A stretch of DNA of 34,118 nucleotides, from positions 1 to 34,118 of the forward strand of contig JAQWSQ010000131.1 in assembly GCA_029243145.1 (NCBI GenBank), in the 5' to 3' direction. The notes under the pieces are model-generated. The model was not told where the DNA came from. It ran no database searches and was given only the letters and a program-made list of their open reading frames with translations. The position numbers and the translations under genes are program-made. This DNA is from Planctomycetaceae bacterium (GTDB taxonomy: Bacteria; Planctomycetota; Planctomycetia; Planctomycetales; Planctomycetaceae). Below, piece by piece: positions 33,270 through 34,118 of this stretch. Position 1 is the first letter of the stretch; each line of letters starts with the position of its first letter.

Positions 33270-34118
33270 ATGATGATCTGCTGGAAAAAAATTCTAGTCA
33301 CGGGAACCGCATTGTGTGTTTCCACCTCAATACTGACGGCTCAGCCAGCCAGTTCAACCTATGAACGGTTGAGAAAAGCGGCACTTGAGTCTTCACAGGG
33401 ATCGGAAAAGATCCCCGCCGATCACCCATTGGCTCCAGGGAATCGCACGAAAGTCGAAGAAGCCCCTGAGAAATCGGTGACTCCAATTGTGGTCGCTCCC
33501 ACTGTGGAGATAAAAACAGTGGAGCAGAACGCAGCGGAGAAAAAAACCGCACCTGAACCGCCCGTTGAGAAATTCACGCGGTCGGAAGTGCAGAGCGTGT
33601 TTGCTCAACCGCAAAAGAGCATCATCATTCAAGCCTCTCACGAACTGGAAGCCAAGCCGGCTATTCACGAAGTTGAGAAGAAAGATGGTGTCGTCAATCC
33701 TGCTGGCGGAAACGTGATTCACGCCACTTACTCTCGCAAGGGAGCGAAGAGGGATGAAAATATCATCCAGGTGAAAGCGACTCAGTCGATTGAAAAATTG
33801 GATCTCGCATCACAGAATCCTCTCGCCACTCCACAAGCCACTGCCCAAAACCCGAATGTTTCCGTCGAATGGATACCACAAGGGGAAATCATGGTCGGTG
33901 AGGAATGTGCCTTTGATCTGGTTGTCAAAAACAACGGCGACGTGACGGTCGAAGAAATCGAAGTCGATGCCTTCTTCCCTCAAACCGTCCGCTTGACTGC
34001 GGCTCGTCCCAAACCAAACTCGGCAGATGATCGTGTCACCTGGAAATTGAGCTCGCTCGATCCAGGTGCTCAACAGAAACTGTCTGTCAAATTGATTCCC
34101 AGCCGTCGCGGGGAAATC
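33270..34118 (+). CDS. Exported DUF11-like surface protein, 5' part (continues past the edge)
   Basis: The frame is open from the ATG at 33270 to the last base of the window (283 codons), so the C-terminus is missing. The ATG, doubled with a second one, follows GGAAGGAG by five bases. A signal peptide covers about residues 1-24 (up to STSILTAQ). It is followed by a 170-residue low-complexity region rich in Glu, Lys, Ala, Pro and Val. From about residue 198 a beta-sandwich starts: NVSVEWIPQGEIMVGEECAFDLVVKNNGDVTVEEIEVDAFFP, then RVTWKLSSLDPGAQQKLSVKL. This is the layout of the DUF11 / conserved-repeat domain, which occurs in tandem in large planctomycete surface proteins. It is presumably a cell-surface or matrix component. 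Confidence 0.85.
   Translation, partial: MMICWKKILVTGTALCVSTSILTAQPASSTYERLRKAALESSQGSEKIPADHPLAPGNRTKVEEAPEKSVTPIVVAPTVEIKTVEQNAAEKKTAPEPPVEKFTRSEVQSVFAQPQKSIIIQASHELEAKPAIHEVEKKDGVVNPAGGNVIHATYSRKGAKRDENIIQVKATQSIEKLDLASQNPLATPQATAQNPNVSVEWIPQGEIMVGEECAFDLVVKNNGDVTVEEIEVDAFFPQTVRLTAARPKPNSADDRVTWKLSSLDPGAQQKLSVKLIPSRRGEI

Overview
The window looks like an ordinary chromosomal stretch from a planctomycete, probably of the Planctomycetaceae type. This is inferred from gene content, not from a marker gene. The pointers are two secreted arylsulfatase-type enzymes in tandem, a DUF1501 protein, a PQQ-propeller lipoprotein, a Cys-rich beta-barrel protein of the kind common in planctomycetes, a LamG-type secreted protein, a DUF11-like surface protein at the right edge, two GT39-type membrane glycosyltransferases, and intergenic DNA rich in small palindromic modules. 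Genes are loosely packed on both strands with few operons. No rRNA, tRNA, integrase, transposase or CRISPR array was seen.

Layout. 1-2.5 kb (minus strand): a doubtful partial frame at the edge, a small membrane protein, a TPR lipoprotein and a phytanoyl-CoA-dioxygenase-like oxygenase. 2.6-8.6 kb (plus): PQQ-propeller lipoprotein, a beta-barrel gene split by one in-frame TAG, and two sulfatases. 8.8-12.6 kb (plus): glycogen synthase glgA followed by a GH57 glucanase, a small alpha-glucan module. 12.6-15.25 kb: the accessory part of the window. About 1.5 kb of non-coding DNA, loaded with hairpins and GACGCAGAG-type repeats, surrounds two overlapping minus-strand genes (a C-terminally truncated esterase and a DUF7832-like protein). 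15.2-18.6 kb (plus): GT39-type glycosyltransferase and DUF1501 protein. 18.7-22.1 kb (minus): ilvE-type aminotransferase, then a LolD-like ATPase and a LolC/E-like permease, with a strong terminator after the ABC pair. 22.35-24 kb (plus): frr and an SDR oxidoreductase. 24-26.9 kb (minus): a second GT39-like membrane protein and an NAD-sugar epimerase/dehydratase. 27-31.3 kb (plus): transaldolase and rlmN overlapping by 4 bases, an unknown membrane protein, and a LamG-like secreted protein. 31.3-33 kb (minus): gamma-glutamyltranspeptidase. From 33.27 kb (plus) to the edge: the start of a DUF11-like exported protein.

The genes form a few small functional groups (alpha-glucan metabolism, envelope lipoprotein export and glycosylation, sulfated-glycan attack, and translation or rRNA maintenance through frr and rlmN) rather than one pathway. 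No clear new multi-gene system is visible. The most unusual signals are the nested, structure-conserving inverted repeats at 14837-15240, the wider palindrome cluster from 12.6 kb, the amber codon inside the beta-barrel gene, and a sulfatase with Asp in place of the usual active-site His of the GKWH motif.
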